From Thermoflexibacter ruber (GTDB lineage: Bacteria; Bacteroidota; Bacteroidia; Cytophagales; Thermoflexibacteraceae), in NCBI RefSeq assembly GCF_900113045.1, contig NZ_FONY01000007.1:66755-130754 (forward strand): 64,000 nucleotides of DNA. The letters run 5' to 3'. Numbering within the stretch: position 1 is the stretch's first letter; each line of letters starts with the position of its first letter. A program made the position numbers and the translations under genes. This document shows positions 9,411 through 17,268 of this stretch, piece after piece. The notes beneath the pieces are model-generated. The model saw only the letters and a program-made list of their open reading frames with translations. It was not told where the DNA came from and did not search any database.

Positions 9411-10550
9411 ATGCTTTCTATACAAGAACTTCGGCGATACCATCGCCAAATTATCCTCCCTAAAGTAGGCGTTGCTGGGCAAAACAGCTTAAAAAATGCC
9501 CGAGTATTGGTCATAGGGGCAGGAGGGCTGGGCTGTCCCCTGTTAGAATACCTCACTGCTGCGGGAGTAGGTAGGATAGGCATAGTAGATAGCGATAGCG
9601 TTGATGTAACAAACCTCCAACGTCAAGTGATTTATCGTACTCAAGACGAAGGAAAGCCCAAAGCCCCTACAAGTGCAGAACTACTCCAACAGCGAAATCC
9701 TCACGTACAGTTTGATATTTTTCAGATGCAACTCAATAGTCAAAATGCCTTGCAAATCATTGAAAACTACGATATTGTGGCAGACTGCTCTGATAATTTT
9801 CCTACGCGCTACTTGGTCAATGATGCGTGCATACTGCTCAAAAAGCCTTTTGTCTATGGAGCTATCTATCAGTTTGAAGGTCAGGTAAGTGTGTTTAATT
9901 TGCACGATGCCTCGCCTACTTATCGCTGCCTATTCCCTAAGCCTCCTTCTGCTGAGGAAGCCCCTAACTGTGCTACCGCAGGTGTCTTTGGTTTGTTAGC
10001 GGGTATGATAGGACTCTACCAAGCCAATGAAGTATTGAAAATTATCTTGGGTGTAGGAGAGGTATTAGATGGAAAGTTGCTCATGATAAATATGCTTGAT
10101 GCTACCTCTCGTACTATCAAGATTAAACAGCGATTTGACAAAAACAGTATAACAGAACTTATTGATTATGATGTGTTTTGCAATAGTTACTCTACTGAAG
10201 TAACTTCTTCTGATGCTATTCATTTGTCTTTGAAAAGCATCACTGTCCAAGAGTTGAAAGAGGCGTTGGATAGGGGAGAGGATATTTTTCTTTTAGACGT
10301 AAGGGAAGCGCATGAATACGAAATTTGCCATTTGGAGGAGGCTGTACAGATTCCTATGAGTAGTATTTCTGAACACGTAGATTTGATTCCTCAAAACAAA
10401 AAGGTAGTGGTTTACTGCCATCATGGAATGCGTAGTGCCAACGTTATCAAATACTTAGAAAAAAAAATACAACATCGCCACCTCTACAATCTTGCGGGAG
10501 GGATTCACCAATGGGCAAGTGAAATAGACCTCGCTATGCCTACCTACTAA
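9411..10550 (+). CDS. ThiF/MoeB/HesA-type E1-like adenylyltransferase fused to a rhodanese domain
   Basis: These enzymes adenylate the C-terminal glycine of a ubiquitin-like sulfur carrier (MoaD or ThiS). The nucleotide-binding loop GAGGLG is at residues 36-41, the catalytic Asp region DCSDNFPTR near 125-133, and a cysteine at 187 in the usual PNCATAGV block. From about 275 to 375 is a rhodanese domain with the active-site loop CHHGMR (Cys336), which can carry the persulfide sulfur. Both zinc Cys-x-x-Cys pairs seen in classical MoeB are missing: the first is TYRC instead of CYRC and the second is absent. MoeB and ThiF cannot be separated from sequence alone. No moa or thi genes lie nearby. 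Confidence 0.9.
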   Translation: MLSIQELRRYHRQIILPKVGVAGQNSLKNARVLVIGAGGLGCPLLEYLTAAGVGRIGIVDSDSVDVTNLQRQVIYRTQDEGKPKAPTSAELLQQRNPHVQFDIFQMQLNSQNALQIIENYDIVADCSDNFPTRYLVNDACILLKKPFVYGAIYQFEGQVSVFNLHDASPTYRCLFPKPPSAEEAPNCATAGVFGLLAGMIGLYQANEVLKIILGVGEVLDGKLLMINMLDATSRTIKIKQRFDKNSITELIDYDVFCNSYSTEVTSSDAIHLSLKSITVQELKEALDRGEDIFLLDVREAHEYEICHLEEAVQIPMSSISEHVDLIPQNKKVVVYCHHGMRSANVIKYLEKKIQHRHLYNLAGGIHQWASEIDLAMPTY

Positions 10551-10668
10551 ACAAGGATAAAAAATTGTCTATGAATTTTTATGTTAGTCTTGGTGCAAAA
10601 CTTATTTTTTATTCTATTTTTGTTTTCATAATTTACTTTTTTCATACATCATCTAAAACCCATACAAA

Positions 10669-11907
10669 ATGGAAATATTTGGCTTTTTTTCTATTCTTAT
10701 CTCAATATCAGCCATTTTTGCCTATTTTAATCATCGTTACCTGCGCCTTCCTACTGCTATTGGCTTAATGGTCTTAGGGCTACTTATGAGCGTAATTATT
10801 CTTATTATTAATATATTCATTCCTACGGTAGAGCAAAAAGTAGAAGTCGTATTACGGGAAATAGACTTTTCTGCTTTTCTCTTAGATACTATTTTGTGTT
10901 TTTTGCTTTTTGCAGGCTCTTTGCACGTAAAGTTACCGATGCTTTTTTCTCTGAAAAAGCAAATTGCTTCTTATGCAACCTTAGGGGTGCTTATTTCTAC
11001 TTTTCTCATTGGTGGACTTATCTATTATATTTTCCCACTTTTCGGCTTACAAGTCAGTTTTATTACTTGCTTGCTTTTTGGTGCTTTGATTTCCCCTACT
11101 GACCCTATTGCGGTATTAGGAATTTTAACCAAAGCCAATGTACCTAAAAAAGTAGAAACAGAAATAGTGGGCGAATCTCTTTTTAACGATGGCACTGGAG
11201 TAGTTGCTTTTCTGACCATCTTACAAATCATACAAAGTAAAGGACAAGAAATACAAACTTCACAAATAGCCCTACTTATTTTAGAGGAAGTAGGTGGGGG
11301 GCTTTTGCTTGGTTTCGCATTGGGATACATAGGGTATTGGTTGCTTAAAAGCATAGACCATTACCAAACAGAAGTATTGATTACTTTAGCCTTAGTCATG
11401 GGCGGCTACTCGCTTGCCCAAGAGATTCATTTTTCAGGACCTTTGGCAATGGTAGTAGCAGGACTTTTCATAGGAAATAAAGGAAGAATGAGTGCAATGT
11501 CAGACGTAACAGAGGAATATGTAGATAAGTTTTGGGAACTTATCGATGAGATTCTTAATGCTTTACTTTTTGTGTTGATAGGCTTGGAATTTTTGTTGAT
11601 TCCCTTCGAGATTAGCTATGTAGTCGCTGGCTTAGCAGCAGTTTTTGTAGTGCTTTTTGCGAGAGTGGTAGCTGTGGGGATTCCCTTATATATTTTTAAT
11701 CCTAAAGAAAAAAACAATGGAAAAACACTAATTTTACTTACTTGGGGCGGGTTACGGGGCGGTATTTCTGTAGCTTTGGCACTATTGGCATACAATAAAG
11801 TGCCAGAGGGCAGTTTCTTAATCGTAGCCACTTATGTAGTGGTTTTGTTTTCTATTATTTTTCAAGGTTTGACCATAGAACGATTGATAAAAAAACTGAA
11901 TATATGA
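10669..11907 (+). CDS. CPA1-family Na+(K+)/H+ antiporter (NhaP-like)
   Basis: A 412-residue protein with about twelve membrane helices. CPA1 signatures are present: the ion-site helix LFGALISPTDPIAVLGIL (acidic residue in the TDP motif) and VGESLFNDGTGVVAFLTIL, the family's FNDG motif. Further segments such as LTWGGLRGGISVALALLAY also match NhaP/NHE proteins. Family members swap cytoplasmic sodium or potassium for protons at the inner membrane and help with pH and salt tolerance. The ATG at 10669 begins directly in the first helix (MEIFGFFSILISISAIFAYF), as is normal. There is a gap of about 120 bases after the ThiF/MoeB gene, so its own promoter is possible. Confidence 0.9.
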   Translation: MEIFGFFSILISISAIFAYFNHRYLRLPTAIGLMVLGLLMSVIILIINIFIPTVEQKVEVVLREIDFSAFLLDTILCFLLFAGSLHVKLPMLFSLKKQIASYATLGVLISTFLIGGLIYYIFPLFGLQVSFITCLLFGALISPTDPIAVLGILTKANVPKKVETEIVGESLFNDGTGVVAFLTILQIIQSKGQEIQTSQIALLILEEVGGGLLLGFALGYIGYWLLKSIDHYQTEVLITLALVMGGYSLAQEIHFSGPLAMVVAGLFIGNKGRMSAMSDVTEEYVDKFWELIDEILNALLFVLIGLEFLLIPFEISYVVAGLAAVFVVLFARVVAVGIPLYIFNPKEKNNGKTLILLTWGGLRGGISVALALLAYNKVPEGSFLIVATYVVVLFSIIFQGLTIERLIKKLNI

Positions 11908-11992
11908 GAGATTTGTGTGTAAAAGAGCAAATCATACCTCAATTATAAATTTAAAAAAATGAGTTTTTAGTACAATAAACCTGATTTTTCTG

Positions 11993-12247
11993 ATGATGAA
12001 GAATAACGGTGAAAAAATAAGATGCCCTAAATGCGAATGGGAGCCTGACGGGGGAAAGTATTGGAGCTGTCACTGTGGGTGTGTATGGAATACTTTTGAT
12101 ACCTACGGTCAATGTCCACAGTGTAGTTTTGTGCATCGGCAGACCCAATGCCCTGAGTGTGCAGAATGGTCACCTCATGCAGACTGGTACGTGGATTTGC
12201 CACGCATTAAGATTACTTTTGAAGAAACCTCTAACATAGGGAACTAA
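11993..12247 (+). CDS. Small zinc-ribbon protein
   Basis: An 84-residue protein with nine cysteines: a CPKC pair, a CHCGC cluster, then CPQC and CPEC knuckles, interleaved with conserved-looking tryptophans (CEWEPDGGKYWSC, CVWNTFDTYGQ). It ends in HADWYVDLPRI. Four-cysteine sets of this kind bind structural zinc, so two ribbons are probable. The layout matches a widespread small protein in Bacteroidota, but I know no proven role. Two adjacent ATGs (11993 and 11996) serve as start. It stands alone, followed by the repeat element at 12298-12564. Confidence 0.7.
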   Translation: MMKNNGEKIRCPKCEWEPDGGKYWSCHCGCVWNTFDTYGQCPQCSFVHRQTQCPECAEWSPHADWYVDLPRIKITFEETSNIGN

Positions 12248-12297
12248 GGATAGTAATGTTATACTCCATCAAAAGTGTTTTTGAAATTTTCTTTACT

Positions 12298-12564
12298 CCA
12301 AAGTCCCTGTTCTCTGACACTTCCTGTGTAAAACTTAGGTAAGCATTGGACTTTCAGACCAACACCGTAGGTGTGCTATTTTTGTAGAAAATAATACATA
12401 TACCCACATAAAACCGCGTAGCGGTGGCATATTTCACGCCTATGGCGTTGCTGAATGTTAGGCTTACTTTTTTCTACCAAGATGACAGCCCTACGGGCTT
12501 AAAGTTAGATGTAGTATTGTTCATTGGCTGACCATACAAAAAGTGTCAGAGAACCAAAGTTCCT
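12298..12564. mobile_element. MITE-like palindromic intergenic element
   Basis: Perfect 14-bp terminal inverted repeats (12309-12322 GTTCTCTGACACTT; complement at 12541-12554) enclose about 218 bp with no gene. Directly outside are near-identical direct repeats, CCAAAGTCCCT (12298-12308) and CCAAAGTTCCT (12554-12564, sharing one base with the inverted repeat), as after target-site duplication. Inside are four 13-nt palindromes with 5-bp arms and 3-nt loops: 12362-12374, 12413-12425, 12436-12448 and 12487-12499. They are spaced 51, 23 and 51 bases start to start, symmetric around the 10-nt core GGCATATTTC (12426-12435). The two 38-nt arms are also partly complementary (GTAGAAAA blocks). The rest of the 12248-12765 gap holds no gene that I can see. 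Confidence 0.75.
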
Positions 12565-12765
12565 TTCTCAGCAAAAGAAAGGGATTGAAAAATCATTTTA
12601 TTTTGAGTATAATAATCTAAATCAAAGGTTTTGTCATTTTGCTGACACTTGTTTCCCTAATTATGCACTTGCTTTGTAGCGTATTTGATACTGTGAGATT
12701 AAGAAACTCATAGATTTCCAAATTAAGTTTTCACTGTGTATAATTTAAACGAACAGGTAAAGTCA

Positions 12766-13236
12766 ATGCTAAAACAAGTCTTTTTATTTACTGTAATTAT
12801 TTTTCTCTTGACGCAAAGCAAGATGACTTTGGCTCAAGATGAGTTAGCAAAGCGAAAGTCCCACTTCAACTTAGAAAAAGGAATCGCCCTGCAAGGATAT
12901 GACCCTGTATCTTATTTTGATGGAAAACCTACCAAAGGTAATACAAGTATTAAACATACTCACAAAGGAGTAGCTTATTATTTTGTAAATCAAGCTAATG
13001 CAGATAAGTTTAAATCAAATCCTGACAAATACGAGCCTGCTTACGGAGGCTGGTGTGCCTATGCGATGGGAGCAAAAGGAGAAAAAGTAAGCATAGACCC
13101 TGAGACCTACAAGATTACTAATGGAAAACTTTTTCTATTCTATAATAAGTTTTTTAACAATACATTAAAGGAGTGGAACAAAGACGAAATCAATCTTGGC
13201 AAGAAAGCAGATGAAAATTGGAGTAAAATATTTTAA
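12766..13236 (+). CDS. Exported YHS-domain protein
   Basis: The ATG at 12766 gives MLKQVFLFTVIIFLLTQSK followed by LAQ, a good signal peptide; an upstream GTG at 12736 would spoil it. The mature protein carries the YHS domain: IALQGYDPVSYFDGKPTKG, KGVAYYFVNQANADKFKSNPDKYEPAYGGWCAYAM. YHS domains are thought to bind metal, and exported forms are common near copper or other redox genes. About 157 residues, normal for this type. It is the first of three genes on one strand, with a DM13 lipoprotein 21 bases downstream and a DoxX-type gene after that, a recurrent Bacteroidota grouping whose role is not settled. Confidence 0.88.
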   Translation: MLKQVFLFTVIIFLLTQSKMTLAQDELAKRKSHFNLEKGIALQGYDPVSYFDGKPTKGNTSIKHTHKGVAYYFVNQANADKFKSNPDKYEPAYGGWCAYAMGAKGEKVSIDPETYKITNGKLFLFYNKFFNNTLKEWNKDEINLGKKADENWSKIF

Positions 13237-13257
13237 CTACCTAATTACTAAATACTT

Positions 13258-13671
13258 ATGAAAAAACTAAGAATAATATTTTTGCTACTGATACTTTTGC
13301 TCAATGCGTGTAAGACAAAGGAAACACTGTTGGACGAAATGTTAGATAAATCTAATGCTACTATTGTTTTCAAAGGGAGTTTCCAAAATGCAGTTCACCC
13401 TACTTCTGGCATAGCTAAGGTAATTAGGCAAGAAAACAAGAGGTTACTTGTTTTTGAAAACTTCAGAACTGACCCCGGTCCCGATTTGAGGGTTTACTTA
13501 GCCACAAGTACCAGCCCTACGGACTTTGTAGAAATTGGTACGCTCAAGGCAAGTAGCGGTAATTTTAGCTACGAACTTGATAGTAATATCAATATTGAAC
13601 AGAGAAATCATGTCCTGATTTGGTGCAAGCGATTTTCTGTACTTTTTGGTAATGCTAAGTTAGAAAAATAA
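13258..13671 (+). CDS. DM13-domain lipoprotein
   Basis: A 137-residue lipoprotein: MKKLRIIFLLLILLLNAC gives the lipobox Cys near residue 18. The mature part fits the DM13 domain: FKGSFQNAVHPTSGIAKVIR, LLVFENFRTDPGPDLRVYLAT, then IGTLKASSGNFSYEL and the end block HVLIWCKRFSVLFGNAKL with its conserved Cys. DM13 is predicted to have a redox or electron-transfer role in exported proteins; direct proof is limited. It sits 21 bases after the YHS gene and 38 before the DoxX-type gene, so the three were probably one operon. Confidence 0.88.
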   Translation: MKKLRIIFLLLILLLNACKTKETLLDEMLDKSNATIVFKGSFQNAVHPTSGIAKVIRQENKRLLVFENFRTDPGPDLRVYLATSTSPTDFVEIGTLKASSGNFSYELDSNINIEQRNHVLIWCKRFSVLFGNAKLEK

Positions 13672-13709
13672 ATACTGCTATTCTTCATTTTTTTAATCAA
13701 TATTAGTTT

Positions 13710-14108
13710 ATGGACAAAAAACAAAATATAGTTGCTTGAGTAGCCCAAGTCATAGCCGCTATCATCTTATTACAAACCCTCTTTTTCAAGTTTACTGCCG
13801 CTTCGGAGTCCGTGTACATCTTCTCCACCTTAGGCATAGAACCAGAGGGACGCATAGGTAGCGGAATAGCCGAGTTAATTGCCGCAGTACTCCTGCTCAT
13901 ACCCCAAGTAGCATGGGCAGGCGGACTGCTCGCTATGGGGGTCATGGCTGGGGCTATTTTCTCTCATCTTACCAAGTTAGGCATTGAGGTTCAGGGAGAT
14001 GGAGGACAGTTATTTTTCTTGGCTATCATTGTTTTTGTTGCATGTGCGGTGGTAGTCTTTTTGAGAAAAAAGCAAATCCCTATTTTAAATAAATTTCTTA
14101 GTAAGTAA
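13710..14108 (+). pseudogene. DoxX-family membrane protein interrupted by an in-frame TGA
   Basis: From the ATG at 13710 the frame reads nine residues (MDKKQNIVA), meets TGA at 13737-13739, then runs open to 14108 with a clear DoxX-type sequence: VAQVIAAIILLQTLFFKFTAA, GRIGSGIAELIAAVLLLIPQ, WAGGLLAMGVMAGAIFSHL. The interrupted position is usually Trp in such proteins, so a single TGG to TGA change explains it. Downstream in-frame starts exist only as GTG at 13812, after the first helix. TGA is used as a normal stop by neighbours (for example the genes ending at 11907 and 18237), so recoding is unlikely. The interruption may be a real mutation or an assembly error. Genes of this type make a four-helix inner-membrane protein, often with redox partners. 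Confidence 0.7.
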
Positions 14109-14201
14109 TTTCTACTTTCTTTACATTAGGATATATGAAGAATTTTTCTTTACTTTGGAATGTGAAAGAAAAAGAAAGTACTCAGAAGTAGAATAAATAG
14201 T

Positions 14202-14552
14202 ATGAAAATACCGTCAATAGTCAAGTTGCCAAAGCATAAGCGATTCGAGTATATCCCTCGTTACTACGACCCTATCAAAGATGAGATAAACCAAAAAATC
14301 GCACAAGCAAAAAGAGAATTAGAAGCAGAGCAAAATGGCACTTTGAACGGAGAACATTATGTGGGTCGCATACGCGGTAGTTTTCGCAAAAACAGCAGAA
14401 CTACACGGCAAAGAGCCGACATTTCTCAACCTTTTTTCGTCATGTCGGTCTTAGGTGCGGCTATTGCTTATTATTATTACGGAAATGCGGCTGTCTGGAT
14501 ATTGGCAGTAATGTTCCCGCTCTATTTGTTGATGAAACTTAGAAATAGATAA
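14202..14552 (+). CDS. Small membrane-anchored hypothetical protein
   Basis: A 116-residue protein. Its first 75 residues are charged and rich in Lys and Arg (KLPKHKRFEYIPRYYDPIKDE, then a helical KREL-EAEQ stretch). Its end has one or two hydrophobic segments (FFVMSVLGAAIAYYYYG, AVWILAVMFPLYLLM) closing with KLRNR. The YIPRYYDP phrase occurs in small Bacteroidota proteins of unknown function. The topology suggests a cytoplasmic tail anchored by a C-terminal hairpin. A strong terminator follows at 14592, so this gene probably ends its transcript. Confidence 0.7.
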   Translation: MKIPSIVKLPKHKRFEYIPRYYDPIKDEINQKIAQAKRELEAEQNGTLNGEHYVGRIRGSFRKNSRTTRQRADISQPFFVMSVLGAAIAYYYYGNAAVWILAVMFPLYLLMKLRNR

Positions 14553-14591
14553 AATCCTACCCTTAATTCGGTGAAATAAATTGGCTTTGTC

Positions 14592-14632
14592 AAAGTAAAA
14601 TCGTGTCAATGCGATTTTACTTTTATTTTTTG
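14592..14632 (+). terminator. Rho-independent terminator
   Basis: AAAGTAAAATCG (14592-14603) pairs perfectly over 12 bp with CGATTTTACTTT (14612-14623) around an 8-base loop and is followed by a T-rich tract (ATTTTTTG). It ends the transcript of the gene stopping at 14552. Confidence 0.75.
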
Positions 14633-14661
14633 TACTTTTAAGGACAAAATTATATTAGCCA

Positions 14662-16863
14662 ATGAAATACAAAAAACTGCTGATTATCATTTTTTTATAT
14701 TTGATTTTTCTCTCATCTTGCCAAAAGGAAGTGGGTTTAAAAAATAGCCTGATTATCTCGCAAAACAGCGTGATTAAAAGAGATATTTACCAACTCAACG
14801 GCAAGAATTCCCTCCAAGAAAGCGTGATTACCATTGAGGGAGAAAACTTAGTAGTTGATTTTCAAGGAGCTACCTTGCAAGGGTCCAATGATATACCTTT
14901 GACCTCTCCCGAGAAGTTTTATGGCTTAGGTATTTTGGTCAAAGGCAAAAACATCATGATTAAAAACTTGACTGTCAAAGGCTTTAAGGTAGCTTTGATG
15001 GCAATAGATGTAGAAGGTTTGACTATTAGCCATTGCGATTTCAGCTATAACTATCGCCCTCGTTTGTTTAGCAACCAAGAAAGAGAAGACGTAGCCGATT
15101 GGATGAGTTATCACCAAAACGAAAAAGATGAATGGTTGCGATATGGGGCTGGTATCTATCTGAAAAATTGCAACAAAGCCCAGATAGATAACTGCACCAT
15201 TACCAATGGGCAAAATGCCTTGATGATGACTAACTGCCATGATGGACTTTTTTACAACAACAATTTTTCTTTTAACTCTGGCATTGGGATAGGAATGTAC
15301 CGTTCCAGTCGCAATCAAATCCTATACAATAAGTTAGATTGGAACGTAAGAGGGTATAGCCATGAGGTTTATCAGAGAGGGCAGGACTCCGCAGGGATTT
15401 TGGTTTATGAACAAAGCAATGAAAATACCTTTGCTTATAACTCAGTAACACACTCTGGCGATGGATTTTTCCTCTGGGCAGGGCAAAGCACGATGGACAC
15501 TGGCGAAGGCGGTTGTAACGATAACTTGCTCTACGGTAATGATTTTTCCCATGCGCCTACCAACGGCGTAGAAGTTACTTTTAGTCGTAACAAAATCATT
15601 AACAATAGGATAGAAGAATGTAATCATGGTATCTGGGGAGGGTATAGCTACGAAACTTTGATGCTGGGCAATACTTTTAAAAACAACCAAAAATCCATTG
15701 CGATTGAACATGGACAAAAAAATGAAATTGCCTATAATCTTTTTGAAAATGAGGCAATAGGCATACACTTGTGGAGCAGGAAAGAACAACCCAAAGACTG
15801 GGGCTACGCTCAAAACAGAGATGTCAGGAGTATGGATTATCAAATCTTTGAAAATCAGTTTGTAAGCGTAAGAACTCCTTTTCAAATCTTTGGAAGCGAA
15901 AACCTGACTATTAAGAACAATTTGATTAAAAATGCAGGAGATATTCTTAAAAAAGATGATTTGGTGCAGCACTTGACCTTTGAAATGAACGATTCAAGCG
16001 TAGTCTTGGCTGAGGCGAGTGAAAAATGGAAAAAGTTTGCTCCTAATATAACTGTCAGTGTCCCCACTGACCGTTCTAATCCCATGCTTCCAGATAATCA
16101 CCCAAGAGGCAGAAAATACATCATGATGACCGAATACGGAGCTTACAATTTTCAGTACCCTATGTTGTGGTTGAGAAAGCAAGACAGCACGGGGAGGTTA
16201 CACTTTGAAGTTTTTGGCAAAGAGGGAAATTGGAAAATCAAGAATTTCAAGGGCTTGCAAAAAATCTCGGCAGTCAGTGGCACGATGCCAAGTAGCTTTA
16301 CTGCGGAAATGGTAAAAAATGAAATGGAAACAGACATAGAGATAGAAGCGGAATACATTGGCAGTGAGGTAGTTTCTCCCTTTGGAGAAATTACCCCCAA
16401 AGGACAGCCTTACACATTTGTTTTCAAAAAATATTTTCTCCCTATTGTTTGGCAGGTGAAGTTTTTTGGTTATGAGGAAAAAATAGACTTAGCACATCAG
16501 CCGCAAGAGTTAAGCAACATATTGAAAAACAAGCCTTTGAAAGAAGAAAAAACAGATAGATTGGAATATAGATGGTGGAGAAGCATTGGAGAAAACCTGC
16601 CTGCTGACTATTTTGTAACTACGGCAGAGGGAGAAGTGGAGGTTACAGGGGAGTTTGAAATTGGGGTAACTGCCGATGACGGGGTGCGGGTGTACGTAGA
16701 TGACAAATTGGTGATAGATGCTTGGCAACAACGCTTGGGACAGTACGATGAGGCACAGCACTACTTAGCTACCGTCCAACTCAATGGAAAACATAAAATT
16801 CGCATCGAGCATTTTGAGAAAACAGGCTTCGCTACGCTGATGTTGAGTATAAATAAATTTTGA
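14662..16863 (+). CDS. Lipoprotein with right-handed beta-helix and C-terminal PA14 domain
   Basis: A 733-residue lipoprotein (MKYKKLLIIIFLYLIFLSSC, modified Cys near residue 20). Residues about 60-430 show the repeating N-rich ladder of NosD/pectate-lyase-like helices: MIKNLTVKGFKVALMAID, LTISHCDFSYN, IDNCTITNGQNALMMTNC, NRIEECNHGIWGG, ENLTIKNNLIKN. The final 90 residues form a PA14 domain: EFEIGVTADDGVRVYVDDKLVIDAW, ending in KIRIEHFEKTGFATLMLS. Such pairs bind or cut polysaccharide. No clear catalytic set can be assigned, so hydrolase, lyase and binding protein all remain open. It stands alone between a terminator and a repeat-rich gap. Confidence 0.85.
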   Translation: MKYKKLLIIIFLYLIFLSSCQKEVGLKNSLIISQNSVIKRDIYQLNGKNSLQESVITIEGENLVVDFQGATLQGSNDIPLTSPEKFYGLGILVKGKNIMIKNLTVKGFKVALMAIDVEGLTISHCDFSYNYRPRLFSNQEREDVADWMSYHQNEKDEWLRYGAGIYLKNCNKAQIDNCTITNGQNALMMTNCHDGLFYNNNFSFNSGIGIGMYRSSRNQILYNKLDWNVRGYSHEVYQRGQDSAGILVYEQSNENTFAYNSVTHSGDGFFLWAGQSTMDTGEGGCNDNLLYGNDFSHAPTNGVEVTFSRNKIINNRIEECNHGIWGGYSYETLMLGNTFKNNQKSIAIEHGQKNEIAYNLFENEAIGIHLWSRKEQPKDWGYAQNRDVRSMDYQIFENQFVSVRTPFQIFGSENLTIKNNLIKNAGDILKKDDLVQHLTFEMNDSSVVLAEASEKWKKFAPNITVSVPTDRSNPMLPDNHPRGRKYIMMTEYGAYNFQYPMLWLRKQDSTGRLHFEVFGKEGNWKIKNFKGLQKISAVSGTMPSSFTAEMVKNEMETDIEIEAEYIGSEVVSPFGEITPKGQPYTFVFKKYFLPIVWQVKFFGYEEKIDLAHQPQELSNILKNKPLKEEKTDRLEYRWWRSIGENLPADYFVTTAEGEVEVTGEFEIGVTADDGVRVYVDDKLVIDAWQQRLGQYDEAQHYLATVQLNGKHKIRIEHFEKTGFATLMLSINKF

Positions 16864-16948
16864 TTTTCAAGTAGTTGTGCAAATTAAAATAGCCTTCTTA
16901 TTTTTTCTAACAGTTTTTTCTTTGGTCATTGCAAAGGGAAATATAGCT

Positions 16949-16977
16949 TTTCCAAAAATTTATTTAATTTTTGGAAA
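16949..16977. repeat. 12-bp perfect hairpin
   Basis: TTTCCAAAAATT (16949-16960) and AATTTTTGGAAA (16966-16977) are perfect complements around a 5-base loop. It is AT-rich and lacks a T tract, so it is a poor terminator. It adjoins the palindromic element at 16980. Confidence 0.55.
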
Positions 16978-16979
16978 CT

Positions 16980-17145
16980 GTTTGAATTAACTCCATAGGA
17001 GTAGAATATTGGTAGGAAATAGATTTTTGAGATAAAAAAAACGTAGGAGTGAAATATGCCACTCTGACGGAGTTATTTTAGCCTAATTATTTTAAGAATT
17101 TCTACCAGCATACCATTCCTAACGGAATTAAATATTAACTCAAAC
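16980..17145. repeat. Palindromic intergenic repeat, second family member
   Basis: It is related to the element at 12298-12564. The core GAAATATGCC (17051-17060) is the exact complement of the core there. Palindromes: ACTCC-ATA-GGAGT at 16990-17002, a decayed one at 17038-17050, ACTCT-GAC-GGAGT at 17061-17073, and ATTCC-TAAC-GGAAT at 17115-17128. Its ends differ from the first copy: GTTTGAATTAA (16980-16990) opposite TTAACTCAAAC (17135-17145), 10 of 11 complementary. The rest of the gap from 16864 to 17268 holds only the adjoining hairpin and the xerD promoter. Confidence 0.7.
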
Positions 17146-17210
17146 AACGTTTAAGATTTTAAATTTGCTAATAGAAAATATAATTTATTGATTTTTCATT
17201 TAATAAATTA

Positions 17211-17241
17211 TTTGAAATTAAATTTTTATGTATTATCTTTG
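17211..17241 (+). promoter_or_regulatory. Bacteroidota-type promoter for xerD
   Basis: TTTG at 17211-17214 and TATCTTTG at 17234-17241 are separated by 19 bases. This matches the Bacteroidota primary-sigma consensus, TTTG, 19-21 bases, TAnnTTTG. Transcription would begin near 17248, giving a 5' leader of about 20 bases before the ATG at 17269. Confidence 0.75.
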
Positions 17242-17268
17242 TAAAAGCAAACCTTTTATGCTGCATAA

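Noticed and set aside
10565-10768. A 67-residue hydrophobic reading frame overlapping the antiporter start
   Set aside because: It overlaps the true antiporter gene by 100 bases in another frame and its sequence is what AT-rich DNA and a shifted membrane gene give; no start signal or conservation hint.
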